DNA from: Paenisporosarcina sp049671445
Lineage (GTDB): Bacteria > Bacillota > Bacilli > Bacillales_A > Planococcaceae
NCBI RefSeq assembly: GCF_049671445.1
Contig: NZ_JBATUX010000118.1
Location: 186,001 to 250,000, forward strand
Direction: 5' to 3'
DNA length: 64,000 bases
Shown here: in pieces, positions 25,703-34,934 of the stretch
How the letters are laid out: each line of letters begins with the position of its first letter
How positions within the stretch are numbered: position 1 is the stretch's first letter
Made by a program: the position numbers and the translations under genes
Notes under the pieces: model-generated
What the model saw: only the letters and a program-made list of their open reading frames with translations
Told to the model about the DNA's origin: nothing
Databases searched by the model: none

Positions 25703-26270
25703 AATCGAAAGTCTGCTCTTTGTCACAGGCGACGAAGGGCTATCTAGTAAACAAATTGAAAGTTTAACAGATGCATCAGCTAGCGAAGTGAAAGAAGCAT
25801 TAATAAGTCTTCAAGCGGACTATAAAAAGTCTAAAGTGCGCGGTATTGAATTAAAAGAACTTGCTGGTACATATCAACTTATCTCAAAAAAGAAAAATGC
25901 AGATACAATTCAACGCTTAGTTGAGAACCCAACAAACCAACCCCTTTCTCAAGCGTCCTTAGAAGTGTTGGCGATTGTTGCTTATAAGCAACCAATTACA
26001 AGAATCGAAATTGAAGAGATTCGTGGAGTGAAAAGTGAGAGACCTTTACATACGTTAGGTTTGAAAGGCTTAATACAGGAAGTAGGTCGTGCGGAAGGAA
26101 CTGGCCGAGCTATTCTTTATGGCACTACTAAAGAGTTTTTGAATGTTTTTGGTCTTAATGATACGAATGAATTACCTTCTCTACCAGAAGCACAAGAATC
26201 TGAAGAAGAAGAGCAAACGGATTTGTTTATGACGAAGTTTCAAGAAGCCTTTGGAGAACAAAAAGAATAA
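25683..26270 (+). CDS. scpB: Segregation and condensation protein B
   Basis: 195 residues. Dimerises and binds ScpA in the SMC complex. Two winged helices; family block QASLEVLAIVAYKQPITRIEIEEIRGVKSERPL. The TTG at 25683 is chosen because GGGAGGAAGAG ends five bases upstream; the ATG at 25695 is too far from it. Glu-rich C-terminal tail as usual. Confidence 0.93.
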   Translation: MSLLMSKIESLLFVTGDEGLSSKQIESLTDASASEVKEALISLQADYKKSKVRGIELKELAGTYQLISKKKNADTIQRLVENPTNQPLSQASLEVLAIVAYKQPITRIEIEEIRGVKSERPLHTLGLKGLIQEVGRAEGTGRAILYGTTKEFLNVFGLNDTNELPSLPEAQESEEEEQTDLFMTKFQEAFGEQKE

Positions 26271-26290
26271 CAGACGAAAGGTGCTAATGC

Positions 26291-27280
26291 TTGAGAAAAC
26301 AAATAGCGTTACTGTTAGTGTTGCTCTTGGTAGTTATGCTTTACCCTCATTTTACACAAGCCCAGGGATCTTCTTATGCGGTTATTGATGCAAAAACAGG
26401 GCGATTATTAGCTGGAAGCGGAGAACATGTTCAGTTACCAATTGCGAGTCTAACAAAAATGTGGACTGCGGTTGTCGTGGCACAAGAAGTCGATTTAAAA
26501 GAATATGCGAAAATTTCACCAAATGCAACTTCACAAGAAGGTTCATCCATTTACTTGAAAAATGGAGAAGAAACACCTGTCGATTTTCTATTATATGGAT
26601 TAATGTTGAGATCGGGGAATGATGCAGCTGTAGCTCTTGCAGAACATGCTGGAGGATCAGTAGTAGGATTTGTGAAATTGATGAATGAAAAAGCAAAGAT
26701 AATGGGATTAAACAACACCTATTTTCAAAACCCATCTGGTCTTCACAATGAAGAACATTTGTCCACTGCCTATGACACAGCTCTCATGTTGAAAATTGCA
26801 ATGGACAACAAAGCGTTGGAGCCGATATTAACCGCTTCCTATTACAAAGGGAACGGCAAGCATTGGGAAAATAAGCACAAACTCGTTCGCTTAGACTCTA
26901 CAGCAATTGCCGGGAAAACAGGATTCACTAAAGCAGCGGGGAGAACACTAGCTACATATTTCAAAGACGGTGATGAAGAAGTCATTGTGGTTACATTAAA
27001 TCAATCCAACGATTGGCAAATGCATCAGCAACTTGCACAGAATGCCTTTTCGCAATATGATAGAGTTCAAGTCGTTGAAAAGGGTTTGTATGATTTACCT
27101 GGGGGAATGGTTATCAAAACCGAAAAACCTGTCTATGTCTTAAAAAGCAAAAAAGATCAAGTTACTCATCTCGTAGTATTGAACCGAAAAAAATCATTAC
27201 AAAAAGTTGCGAGATGGGAAGTACAAATAAACGGCAAAACTATACTCTCACAAAAAGTACATATTGAGCGGATTGAATGA
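26291..27280 (+). CDS. D-alanyl-D-alanine carboxypeptidase (DacB/DacF type)
   Basis: 329 residues. Trims the terminal D-Ala of peptidoglycan stem peptides outside the membrane. Signal peptide of about 24 residues. All three penicillin-binding motifs: S53-L-T-K56, S108-G-N110, K209-T-G211, then a C-terminal beta domain. The start is TTG after GAAAGGTGC. It occupies the place of sporulation dacB near scpAB, but spmA and spmB are not downstream, so whether it is spore-specific is open. Confidence 0.88.
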   Translation: MRKQIALLLVLLLVVMLYPHFTQAQGSSYAVIDAKTGRLLAGSGEHVQLPIASLTKMWTAVVVAQEVDLKEYAKISPNATSQEGSSIYLKNGEETPVDFLLYGLMLRSGNDAAVALAEHAGGSVVGFVKLMNEKAKIMGLNNTYFQNPSGLHNEEHLSTAYDTALMLKIAMDNKALEPILTASYYKGNGKHWENKHKLVRLDSTAIAGKTGFTKAAGRTLATYFKDGDEEVIVVTLNQSNDWQMHQQLAQNAFSQYDRVQVVEKGLYDLPGGMVIKTEKPVYVLKSKKDQVTHLVVLNRKKSLQKVARWEVQINGKTILSQKVHIERIE

Positions 27281-27281
27281 T

Positions 27282-27316
27282 GAAGACTGCTTATTAAATA
27301 AGCGGTCTTCTTTTGT
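27282..27316 (+). terminator. Terminator after the carboxypeptidase gene
   Basis: GAAGACTGCTTATT / (A)ATAAGCGGTCTTC stem with TTTT tail. Confidence 0.75.
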
Positions 27317-27377
27317 TTTGAGCGAAAGTGTGACATAATTTTCTACAGAGTATAGGACTAAACTAAGAGGTGAAAGT

Positions 27378-28115
27378 ATGGAAAGATTACAAAAAATGTT
27401 AGCACATGCTGGGGTTGCGTCACGAAGAAAATCTGAGCAGCTCATTTTAGAGGGTAAAGTAAAAGTAAATGGAAAAGTTGTTACAGAACTTGGAACGAAA
27501 GTATCGCCAACTGATACAGTTGAAGTAGATGGAGTGAAGCTTGAAAAAGAACAAAAAGTCTATCACTTGCTCTATAAACCAAGAGGTGTTATTTCTGCAG
27601 TAACTGACGACAAAGGTCGAGAAACTGTTGCTGATTTATTCCCACACATTCAAGAACGACTATTTCCAGTTGGACGTCTAGATTATGACACATCTGGTCT
27701 TTTAATCATGACCAATGATGGCGATTTATCTTATACCCTAACTCATCCTAAATTTAAGATTGATAAAACGTATGTGGCACGGGTAAAAGGCATCCCTAAT
27801 AAGGAACAACTTCGTATACTTGAGCGCGGTGTTGATTTAGAGGATGGCAAAACAGCCCCTGCACGAGTGAAATTATTATCGGCAGATTCAAAACAAGGCG
27901 GCAAAGCCATTATTGAAATCACAATCCACGAAGGTAAAAACCGTCAAGTTCGACGTATGTTCGATGCGATTGGTTTCCCAGTTCAAAAGTTAAAACGTGA
28001 ACGATTTGCGTTCTTAACACTTCACGGTCTTAACGCTGGTGATTCCCGTGAATTAAGCTCGCATGAAGTGAAATTATTACGCGTAATGGCTGAAACAGGA
28101 AAAATTGGTTCATAA
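27378..28115 (+). CDS. rluB: 23S rRNA pseudouridine synthase RluB
   Basis: 245 residues. An N-terminal S4 domain (RLQKMLAHAGVASRRKSEQLI) precedes the RsuA/RluB catalytic domain, with the catalytic Asp in VGRLDYDTSGLLIMTNDG and the EGKNRQVRRMF signature. Modifies a uridine in 23S rRNA near position 2605 (E. coli numbering) in the family. Lies just before the res genes as in B. subtilis. Confidence 0.93.
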   Translation: MERLQKMLAHAGVASRRKSEQLILEGKVKVNGKVVTELGTKVSPTDTVEVDGVKLEKEQKVYHLLYKPRGVISAVTDDKGRETVADLFPHIQERLFPVGRLDYDTSGLLIMTNDGDLSYTLTHPKFKIDKTYVARVKGIPNKEQLRILERGVDLEDGKTAPARVKLLSADSKQGGKAIIEITIHEGKNRQVRRMFDAIGFPVQKLKRERFAFLTLHGLNAGDSRELSSHEVKLLRVMAETGKIGS

Positions 28116-28141
28116 CTAATAACAAACCTGTTCAAATAAGA

Positions 28142-28257
28142 GCAAAAAAGAGCCGAGTAGATCGAGGCGGCATAGCTTTCGAGCACCGGAGCATATTCAA
28201 AATACGTGAGAAGCTGAAAAACAAACCACCGACGAGATACGAAAGCTATTTTTTGCG
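28142..28257. repeat. Structured intergenic element with nested inverted repeats
   Basis: Outer arms GCAAAAAA (28142-28149) and TTTTTTGC (28250-28257), inner arms ATAGCTTTCG (28172-28181) and CGAAAGCTAT (28240-28249). A G+C-rich segment (GATCGAGGCGG) lies between the left arms. It follows rluB and ends like a terminator. It resembles intergenic repeats I recall from related genomes, but no second copy was seen in this window. Confidence 0.5.
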
Positions 28258-28372
28258 CACTATTTCAACGCCCAATAGAAACGTTCACAAACCCTTCAAA
28301 AGTGCGGTCTAAACACCCACTTTTGTTTGTTATAATAATAAAGGAATATTTCGTCATGTAGGAGGTCGGAAA

Positions 28373-28909
28373 ATGGCTCAGACGAAACAAAAAAGATTTA
28401 TTTTACGAACAATTATTTTATCTGTTCTTGTACTTGCAATTGTCTACACCATATACAACAATGCCACCAAAGAAAAAGTAGAAGTCCTCGGCATTGGTGA
28501 TCAGGCACCTGATTTCACATTGGTGGATTTAAATGGGGAAGAGCATCGGTTGTCAGATTATAAAGGACAAGGTGTCTTTTTAAATTTCTGGGGTACTTGG
28601 TGCAAACCTTGTGCAAAAGAAATGCCTGCAATGGATCGTCAATATGAAATTTATAAAGAACAAGGTGTTCAAATTTTGGCTGTAAATATTGCACAGTCTG
28701 ATTTCGAAGTAGAACGATTTGCAAGTCAGTATGGATTAGATTTCCCTATCGTCATTGATAAAACGAAAAGTGTAATGGAAGCATACAACATTGACCCGCT
28801 TCCAACTACATTGTTAATCAATCCTGATGGAGAAATTGAGCAAATTGTACGCGGAGAAATGACAGAACAGGACATTGCCGGTTTTATGAAGCAAATACGT
28901 CCTGAATAA
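28373..28909 (+). CDS. resA: Thiol-disulfide oxidoreductase ResA
   Basis: 178 residues. Membrane-anchored thioredoxin that reduces apocytochrome c cysteines before haem attachment. N-terminal anchor (about residues 10-28), then the AhpC/TSA-like thioredoxin fold with the active site GTWCKPCAKEMP and cis-Pro near DPLPTT. AGGAGG before ATG. First gene of resABC. Confidence 0.95.
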   Translation: MAQTKQKRFILRTIILSVLVLAIVYTIYNNATKEKVEVLGIGDQAPDFTLVDLNGEEHRLSDYKGQGVFLNFWGTWCKPCAKEMPAMDRQYEIYKEQGVQILAVNIAQSDFEVERFASQYGLDFPIVIDKTKSVMEAYNIDPLPTTLLINPDGEIEQIVRGEMTEQDIAGFMKQIRPE

Positions 28910-28921
28910 GGAGTCAATCAT

Positions 28922-30580
28922 ATGAACAACATCATTTGTGCTTGTGGGCATGAAAATCCAGAAGGAACAGTGTTATGTGGGAACTGTGGTCGGCCCCTCA
29001 CGAAAGAAGCTAAGGATCAAAAGTTAGTGGACATGCGTTATGAAGGGACTGCACGTCGCTCTCAAACGTATAACAAATCAATTATTGATAAAGTTTGGAA
29101 TTTTTTCTCGAGCGTAAAAATTGGAATAATCATCATTATTACGATTTTAGTGGCAGCTGCAGTCGGAACGATATTACCTCAAGTATTATATGTTCCAGCA
29201 ACTACTGAAGCAGACATTGCTGCTTACTATGAGCGTGTTTATGGTACGTTCGGTAAACTTTACTATGAATTAGGTTTATCAGATTTATATGGGTCATGGT
29301 GGTTCCAAACATTAATTGGTATGCTAGGCATCTCTTTAATTGTTGCCAGTTTAGATCGTTTTGTTCCATTATATAAATCCTTGAAAAAACAACGTACGAA
29401 AAGACATGAAAGCTTCATGAAACGTCAACGACTCTTTGGTCAAGGTGAAAAGATCTTGGGTGAAGATGCTCTAGCGAAAAGTGAAGAAAAGCTTAAAGAA
29501 CTCCGCTATACCGTAAAGCGTGAAAATGGAGCATTATTAGCTGAAAAGGGACGTTTTGCAAGATGGGGTCCTTATGTTAATCATGTCGGTCTTATCATTT
29601 TCTTATTTGGTGTCATGTTACGTGCTTTACCTGGATTTTATGTGGATGAAACAATGTGGATCCGAGAAGGGGAAACACGTGCCATTCCTGAAGCACCAGG
29701 CTTCTACTTGGAAAGCAAAGAATTTATTTTAGAAACCTACGACAAAGATCAAGCCGACGAAGTGTTTGGTGAAGCAATAGAACGTGTAGGAACGATTGCA
29801 TCGAACTACCAAACAGATGTGGTGCTATACAAAAAACCAGAAGAAGCTTTGCCAGGACAGACTGAAGATTTAAAAGAAGTAAAAAAAGAATCCATCCAAG
29901 TTAATCATCCATTGAAATTTGAAGGCTATGCTGTTTTTCAAATGGATTTCCGATTAGATGAGCTAAAAACGATGCACTTTAATTTATCAAATAAAGCAAC
30001 AGGTGAATCACTAGGTGATTTAGCAATAGATCTTGTAAATCCGGAAAAATCGTATGATGTTGGAAAAGGATCAAAAGTAGAATTAATTGGCTATTATCCT
30101 GATTTTTCTGGGTTTGAAAATGGAGAGCCTCAAACAAAATCTCCTGTACCTAACAATCCAGCGTTCTTAGTGAAAATGTTCACCCCTGAAACTCCAAAAG
30201 GTGAAACTAGTTTTGTAGCAATCAAACAAACAATCGAGCCACTTGGAGACAATGAATTTAAACTCGAGTTCCAAAATGTTGACACTCGTGATGTTTCAGG
30301 ATTAACAATTCGTAAAGATAAAACATTATGGATTTTAGCATTAGGTGGCTTACTCTTTATGATTGGAGTTGCCCAAGGTTCTTACTTTAATCACCGTCGA
30401 ATTTGGATTCACGAATCAACAGATGGCCAATTAGTAGTTGCAGCCCATACCAACAAAAACTGGTTTGGGGTTAAAAAAGAGTTAGATCAAGTTACAGAAG
30501 TGGCACAACTGCCACAGTACATTGATCAACACGATACAGAAGGCCAAGAGCTTAAAGAGGATGGTGAGAAATCGTCATGA
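28922..30580 (+). CDS. resB: Cytochrome c biogenesis protein ResB
   Basis: 552 residues. Part of the ResBC (system II) haem-handling complex. An N-terminal zinc-ribbon-like pair CACGHENPEGTVLCGNCG (residues 5-22) precedes membrane segments at about 66-86, 123-142, 213-233 and 474-494, with a large external domain between the last two. It matches the B. subtilis protein, which has the same cysteine-rich start. Overlaps resC by four bases. Confidence 0.95.
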   Translation: MNNIICACGHENPEGTVLCGNCGRPLTKEAKDQKLVDMRYEGTARRSQTYNKSIIDKVWNFFSSVKIGIIIIITILVAAAVGTILPQVLYVPATTEADIAAYYERVYGTFGKLYYELGLSDLYGSWWFQTLIGMLGISLIVASLDRFVPLYKSLKKQRTKRHESFMKRQRLFGQGEKILGEDALAKSEEKLKELRYTVKRENGALLAEKGRFARWGPYVNHVGLIIFLFGVMLRALPGFYVDETMWIREGETRAIPEAPGFYLESKEFILETYDKDQADEVFGEAIERVGTIASNYQTDVVLYKKPEEALPGQTEDLKEVKKESIQVNHPLKFEGYAVFQMDFRLDELKTMHFNLSNKATGESLGDLAIDLVNPEKSYDVGKGSKVELIGYYPDFSGFENGEPQTKSPVPNNPAFLVKMFTPETPKGETSFVAIKQTIEPLGDNEFKLEFQNVDTRDVSGLTIRKDKTLWILALGGLLFMIGVAQGSYFNHRRIWIHESTDGQLVVAAHTNKNWFGVKKELDQVTEVAQLPQYIDQHDTEGQELKEDGEKSS

Positions 30581-31761
30581 CATTAGTATCAATAAGTAGT
30601 AATTTATTGTTTGTTGCATTCGTTTGTTACTTAATCGCAACCTTGTTCTTCGGAGGTGCCGTAAAAGTATCTGGTGCTGAAACGTCCGCATCTGAGAAAA
30701 GATGGGCGCGTATCGGAATCACCGTTACAATCGTCGGGTTTATTGCGAACATAGCGTACTTTATTACTCGCTGGATCGCAGCGGGACATGCTCCCGTAAG
30801 TAATTTATTTGAATTTACAACAGCATTCGGCATGATGGTTGTTGGGGCGTTTATCTTAATTTATTTCATATACAAAACTCCATTACTTGGGTTGTTTGCT
30901 TTACCAATTGCCATTATCATTATTGGTTTTGCCAGTATGTTTCCACGTGAGATCAATCCGTTAATTCCTGCTCTTAAGAGTTATTGGTTAACTGTACATG
31001 TGACGACTGCTGCGTTAGGTGAAGCAATCTTAGCCATTAGTGCAGTTGCGGGATTAATTTATCTATTAAAAAATGTGGATATTACAAAAAAATCAAAACA
31101 ACGTTTCTGGTTAGAGGCTGTAATGTTTACACTCGTATTAACATTAGGATTTGTTGCTTCAACTACAACTTTTAGTGTAATGGATTACGAAGCAAAGTTT
31201 AATTATGTTGATAAAGAACAAAAAGAAAAAGAAATTACTTACAACACTCCACCCATTTTCGGAATGAACGAATTTGAAGCGTTGACACCAGGAACTATGA
31301 AGCCAATTGCAGAAATGCCGGCTCTTGTTAATGCCAAAAAATTAACAACGGTTACATGGTCTATACTGTTTGGGACTATATTGTATGGGTTAATCCGATT
31401 AATTGCTCGAAAATCTATTTCAGCTCTTTTAAAACCATTTGCGAAGAAAGCAAATTCTCAGTTGATGGATGAAATCGGTTATCGTGCAGTTTCAATCGGT
31501 TTCCCAGTATTTACACTCGGAGCGCTAATATTTGCCATGATTTGGGCACATGAAGCATGGTCAAGATTCTGGGGATGGGATCCAAAAGAAGTTTGGGCTC
31601 TCATTACGTGGTTATTCTACGCAGCGTTCTTACACCTTCGTTTATCTAGAGGATGGCATGGTGAAAAATCTGCATGGTTAGCGGTAATCGGATTTATAAT
31701 AATAATGTTCAACTTAATTGCAGTTAACTTAATTATTGCCGGTTTACATTCATACGCATAA
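30577..31761 (+). CDS. resC: Cytochrome c biogenesis protein ResC
   Basis: 394 residues. CcsA-type haem transporter with about eight membrane segments and the tryptophan-rich WWD haem motif AHEAWSRFWGWDPKEVWALITW, flanked by conserved histidines (HVTTAALGE; LHLRLSRGWHG). Overlaps the resB stop. A terminator separates it from resD. Confidence 0.95.
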   Translation: MTLVSISSNLLFVAFVCYLIATLFFGGAVKVSGAETSASEKRWARIGITVTIVGFIANIAYFITRWIAAGHAPVSNLFEFTTAFGMMVVGAFILIYFIYKTPLLGLFALPIAIIIIGFASMFPREINPLIPALKSYWLTVHVTTAALGEAILAISAVAGLIYLLKNVDITKKSKQRFWLEAVMFTLVLTLGFVASTTTFSVMDYEAKFNYVDKEQKEKEITYNTPPIFGMNEFEALTPGTMKPIAEMPALVNAKKLTTVTWSILFGTILYGLIRLIARKSISALLKPFAKKANSQLMDEIGYRAVSIGFPVFTLGALIFAMIWAHEAWSRFWGWDPKEVWALITWLFYAAFLHLRLSRGWHGEKSAWLAVIGFIIIMFNLIAVNLIIAGLHSYA

Positions 31762-31766
31762 TAGAC

Positions 31767-31800
31767 AAGCCTTTTCCTTCCAGGGGAAGGGCTTTTCTTT
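31767..31800 (+). terminator. Terminator after resC
   Basis: AAGCC...TCCTTCC / GGGGAAGGGCTT imperfect stem with T-rich tail. Confidence 0.6.
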
Positions 31801-31854
31801 CAATTTTAAACATGTAATTGTACAATAATTGGTAAGACGGAAGGGGTTCCCATA

Positions 31855-32571
31855 ATGTCAGAACATATATCTGTATTAATAGTAGATGACGAAGATCGTA
31901 TTCGTAGATTATTAAAAATGTATTTAGAGCGTGAAGGATATGAAGTAGATGAGGCTGAGAATGGTGAAATAGCCTTAGAAATGGCGTTGGAAAAAGATTA
32001 TCATTGTATCTTACTAGATGTCATGATGCCTGAGAAGGATGGCTTAGAAGTCATTACGGAGCTGCGTGAACATAAAGCAACACCAATTATGTTATTAACT
32101 GCCAAGGGCGAAGAAGCGAATCGTGTTGAAGGATTTGAATTAGGGGCGGACGATTACATCGTAAAACCATTTAGTCCACGAGAAGTTGTACTGAGAGTGA
32201 AAGCGGTATTACGACGCTCAGTAACCATTTCACCGATTTCAACGTCATCGGTGTCTAAGGACTTGGTTGTATTCCCTCATTTAACAATCGATCATGACGC
32301 ACACCGTGTAACTGCTGATGGAACAGAAGTGAACTTAACACCAAAAGAATATGAACTTCTATACTTCTTAGCAAAAGCACCAGACAAAGTGTTTGATCGT
32401 GAACAACTGCTAAAAGAAGTATGGCATTATGATTTCTTTGGAGATTTGCGTACAGTAGACACTCACGTCAAACGATTACGTGAAAAATTAAATCGTGTAT
32501 CCGAAAAAGCCGCTAAAATGATTGTGACTGTTTGGGGTGTTGGATACAAATTTGAGATTGTCAATGAATAG
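31855..32571 (+). CDS. resD: Response regulator ResD
   Basis: 238 residues. OmpR/PhoB-type regulator of respiration and anaerobic growth. The receiver domain has Asp11-Asp12, phospho-acceptor Asp55 (LLDVMMPEKDG) and Lys104. The C-terminal winged helix has LTPKEYELLYFLA and RTVDTHVKRLREKL. It overlaps resE by eight bases. Confidence 0.95.
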   Translation: MSEHISVLIVDDEDRIRRLLKMYLEREGYEVDEAENGEIALEMALEKDYHCILLDVMMPEKDGLEVITELREHKATPIMLLTAKGEEANRVEGFELGADDYIVKPFSPREVVLRVKAVLRRSVTISPISTSSVSKDLVVFPHLTIDHDAHRVTADGTEVNLTPKEYELLYFLAKAPDKVFDREQLLKEVWHYDFFGDLRTVDTHVKRLREKLNRVSEKAAKMIVTVWGVGYKFEIVNE

Positions 32572-34345
32572 AATATGGAACAGCGTCGTCGGGAAGCTAT
32601 GGGTAACCATACTGCTTCTCGTTTCGTTTATATTGTTTATCATTACGATCTTGATGCTTGAGTTTTTAGGAAACTATCATAGTGAACAAGCAGAGGCCTC
32701 TTTACGCAAAGAAGCGAATACAATTGCGCGAATAGTGAATGAACATGACCAAGTGGATTCCACAATGTATATCATTTCTGACATATTAGGTCCTGAAACG
32801 AATGCACTTATAGCAAAAGAACCTCGTGAAGTTTCGTTGACATTACATGAAGGTGAAAATGAAGAGAAAATAAAAGAACGTATCATGAATGATGCAAGTC
32901 TAGCTAAAGTTTTTGAATCCTCTCAACCTATTTTAAAAGAAATGATTTTACCTTCCCTTGAAAATAATAATCAAATGGAATCCTTTATTGTTTTAGCTTC
33001 TCCGTTAAATATTGAGAATGATTTGCATGGTGCAGTATTCATTTATCAAAGTTTAGATGTTATTCATGAAACGACAAAAGAAACGACAAATATCGTCTTT
33101 TTATCAGCATTTATAGCATTTATGTTAACGAGTTTCTTTGCATTCTTCTTGTCGACTCGAATTACTTCTCCATTACGGAAAATGCGCGAAGCTGCATTTG
33201 AACTGTCCAAAGGAAACTTTGATACAAAAATACCGACACTTCAAAATGATGAAATTGGTCAATTAGCTACAGCATTTAATCAAATGGGACGTCAATTGAA
33301 ACATCATCTAGAAGTAATTAATCAGGAAAAAGAACAATTATCAAGCATATTAACATCGATGACAGACGCGGTAATTACATTCAATCGAGATCATACAATT
33401 TTAGTTAGCAACCCACAAGCAGAAAAGTTGTTGCAAAAATGGTTTCTCCGTATTGGAACAAGCAAAGGGCAACCTATTCCCATCGAAATGGACCATATGC
33501 TCGACCATGTTCTACATTTAGAAGAAGAAATTAATGAAGAACTGGAAATGGAAGGCAGTTATTATGCGATTACATTTAGTCCCTTATACAGCGGAGATTC
33601 AATCCGAGGAGCAGTTGCCGTACTCCGAGATATGACAGAACAAAACCGCCTGGACCGACTACGCTCCGATTTCATCGCAAATGTTTCTCATGAATTAAGA
33701 ACACCTATTGCTATGTTACAAGGCTATAGTGAAGCCATAATTGATGAAGTGGTGACGACAGATGAAGAACGAGATGAAATGATTAAAATTATTTATGAAG
33801 AATCAAAACGTATGGGACGTTTAGTAACAGATTTACTTGATTTAGCGAGAATGGAATCAGGTCGCATGCGACTGTATAAAGAGTATGTAGCCATTGCTCA
33901 AGTAATTGAACGAATCACGCAAAAATTTGCTCAAGTAGCTAGAGAATCACATGTTGATTTGAAATTTATCACAACAGTGACTCCAGAGCTAATTGTTGAG
34001 ATTGATGAAGATCGAATTGAACAAGTGTTAACGAATTTAATTGACAACGCAATTCGCCATACATCAAATGAAGGAAATGTCTCAGTTCATGTCGAACAAC
34101 ACAATGCATTCGTTAAAATCCGTGTTGAGGATACAGGATCTGGAATCCCAACTGAGGATATACCATTTGTATTTGAGCGTTTCTATAAGGCTGATAAATC
34201 AAGAACTAGAGGTAAATCTGGAACTGGCTTAGGTTTAGCAATAGCTAAAAATATGGTAGAAGCCCACAATGGCGCGATTACCGTTAAAAGTGAAGAAAAT
34301 GTTGGTACCATATTCACCTTTACATTACCCATTAAAAATTTGTAA
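32564..34345 (+). CDS. resE: Sensor histidine kinase ResE
   Basis: 593 residues. Two membrane segments (about 12-33 and 177-198) flank an extracytoplasmic domain, then come HAMP (about 199-252), PAS (about 260-355), HisKA with His376 in FIANVSHELRTPIAM, and HATPase with NLIDNAIRHTS, DTGSGIP and GTGLGLAI. ATG 32564 overlaps the resD end and matches the ResE N-terminus (WNSVVGKLW); an ATG/TTG further up is inside resD. Confidence 0.95.
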   Translation: MNRIWNSVVGKLWVTILLLVSFILFIITILMLEFLGNYHSEQAEASLRKEANTIARIVNEHDQVDSTMYIISDILGPETNALIAKEPREVSLTLHEGENEEKIKERIMNDASLAKVFESSQPILKEMILPSLENNNQMESFIVLASPLNIENDLHGAVFIYQSLDVIHETTKETTNIVFLSAFIAFMLTSFFAFFLSTRITSPLRKMREAAFELSKGNFDTKIPTLQNDEIGQLATAFNQMGRQLKHHLEVINQEKEQLSSILTSMTDAVITFNRDHTILVSNPQAEKLLQKWFLRIGTSKGQPIPIEMDHMLDHVLHLEEEINEELEMEGSYYAITFSPLYSGDSIRGAVAVLRDMTEQNRLDRLRSDFIANVSHELRTPIAMLQGYSEAIIDEVVTTDEERDEMIKIIYEESKRMGRLVTDLLDLARMESGRMRLYKEYVAIAQVIERITQKFAQVARESHVDLKFITTVTPELIVEIDEDRIEQVLTNLIDNAIRHTSNEGNVSVHVEQHNAFVKIRVEDTGSGIPTEDIPFVFERFYKADKSRTRGKSGTGLGLAIAKNMVEAHNGAITVKSEENVGTIFTFTLPIKNL

Positions 34346-34367
34346 CTTTATTAGAGACTGAAACGAC
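34341..34367 (+). promoter_or_regulatory. Sigma-X autoregulatory promoter
   Basis: TGTAAC (34341-34346), 17-bp spacer, CGAC (34364-34367). This fits the ECF sigma-X consensus exactly. The -35 overlaps the resE stop codon. Confidence 0.75.
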
Positions 34368-34394
34368 TACTTTATAGAACGGGGGGAGTTGTTA

Positions 34395-34934
34395 ATGAAT
34401 GACTCCGTTTTTCACAGGCTATATGACCAGTATCATCAAGATGTATTTCAATTCTTGTTGTATATGGTGAAAAATAGACAAACAGCCGAAGATTTAATGC
34501 ATGAAGTATATGTAAGAGTTTTAAAAGCGTTCAGTCGTTTTGAAGGAAAAAGTTCTGAAAAAACGTGGTTATTTTCAATTGCTAAAAATGTAGCAATTGA
34601 CCATTTCCGAAAATCTTCGATACGTAAAAAGTATTCATTTGACTTTTTTGATTGGGAAAAGCAAGAGTTAAGATCCACAGAAGCTCTTCCAGAAGAATTA
34701 GCTGAAATGAATGATGAAATGAAACAATTGTTAAACGCGTTAGATGAATGTACAGGCGATCAAAAAATGGTTGTTATTATGAGATACTTCCAAGACTTAT
34801 CCATTTCTGAAACAGCGCAAGTTCTCGGATGGACGGAAGGTAAAGTCAAGACCACACAACACCGAGCAATTCATAAACTTCGGGATCGCTTATCTGGGCA
34901 TTCGGATAGGAGGAAAGTTCACGATGAGCAATAA
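34395..34934 (+). CDS. sigX: ECF sigma factor SigX
   Basis: 179 residues. In B. subtilis sigma X controls cell-surface charge and antimicrobial-peptide resistance genes. Region 2 (YDQYHQDVFQFLLYMVKNRQTAEDLMHEVYVR, SSEKTWLFSIAKNVAIDHFR) and region 4 (FQDLSISETAQVLGWTEGKVKTTQHRAIHKLR) are clear. ATG 34395 follows GGGGGGAG. It overlaps rsiX by 11 bases; position after resE as in B. subtilis. Confidence 0.93.
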   Translation: MNDSVFHRLYDQYHQDVFQFLLYMVKNRQTAEDLMHEVYVRVLKAFSRFEGKSSEKTWLFSIAKNVAIDHFRKSSIRKKYSFDFFDWEKQELRSTEALPEELAEMNDEMKQLLNALDECTGDQKMVVIMRYFQDLSISETAQVLGWTEGKVKTTQHRAIHKLRDRLSGHSDRRKVHDEQ

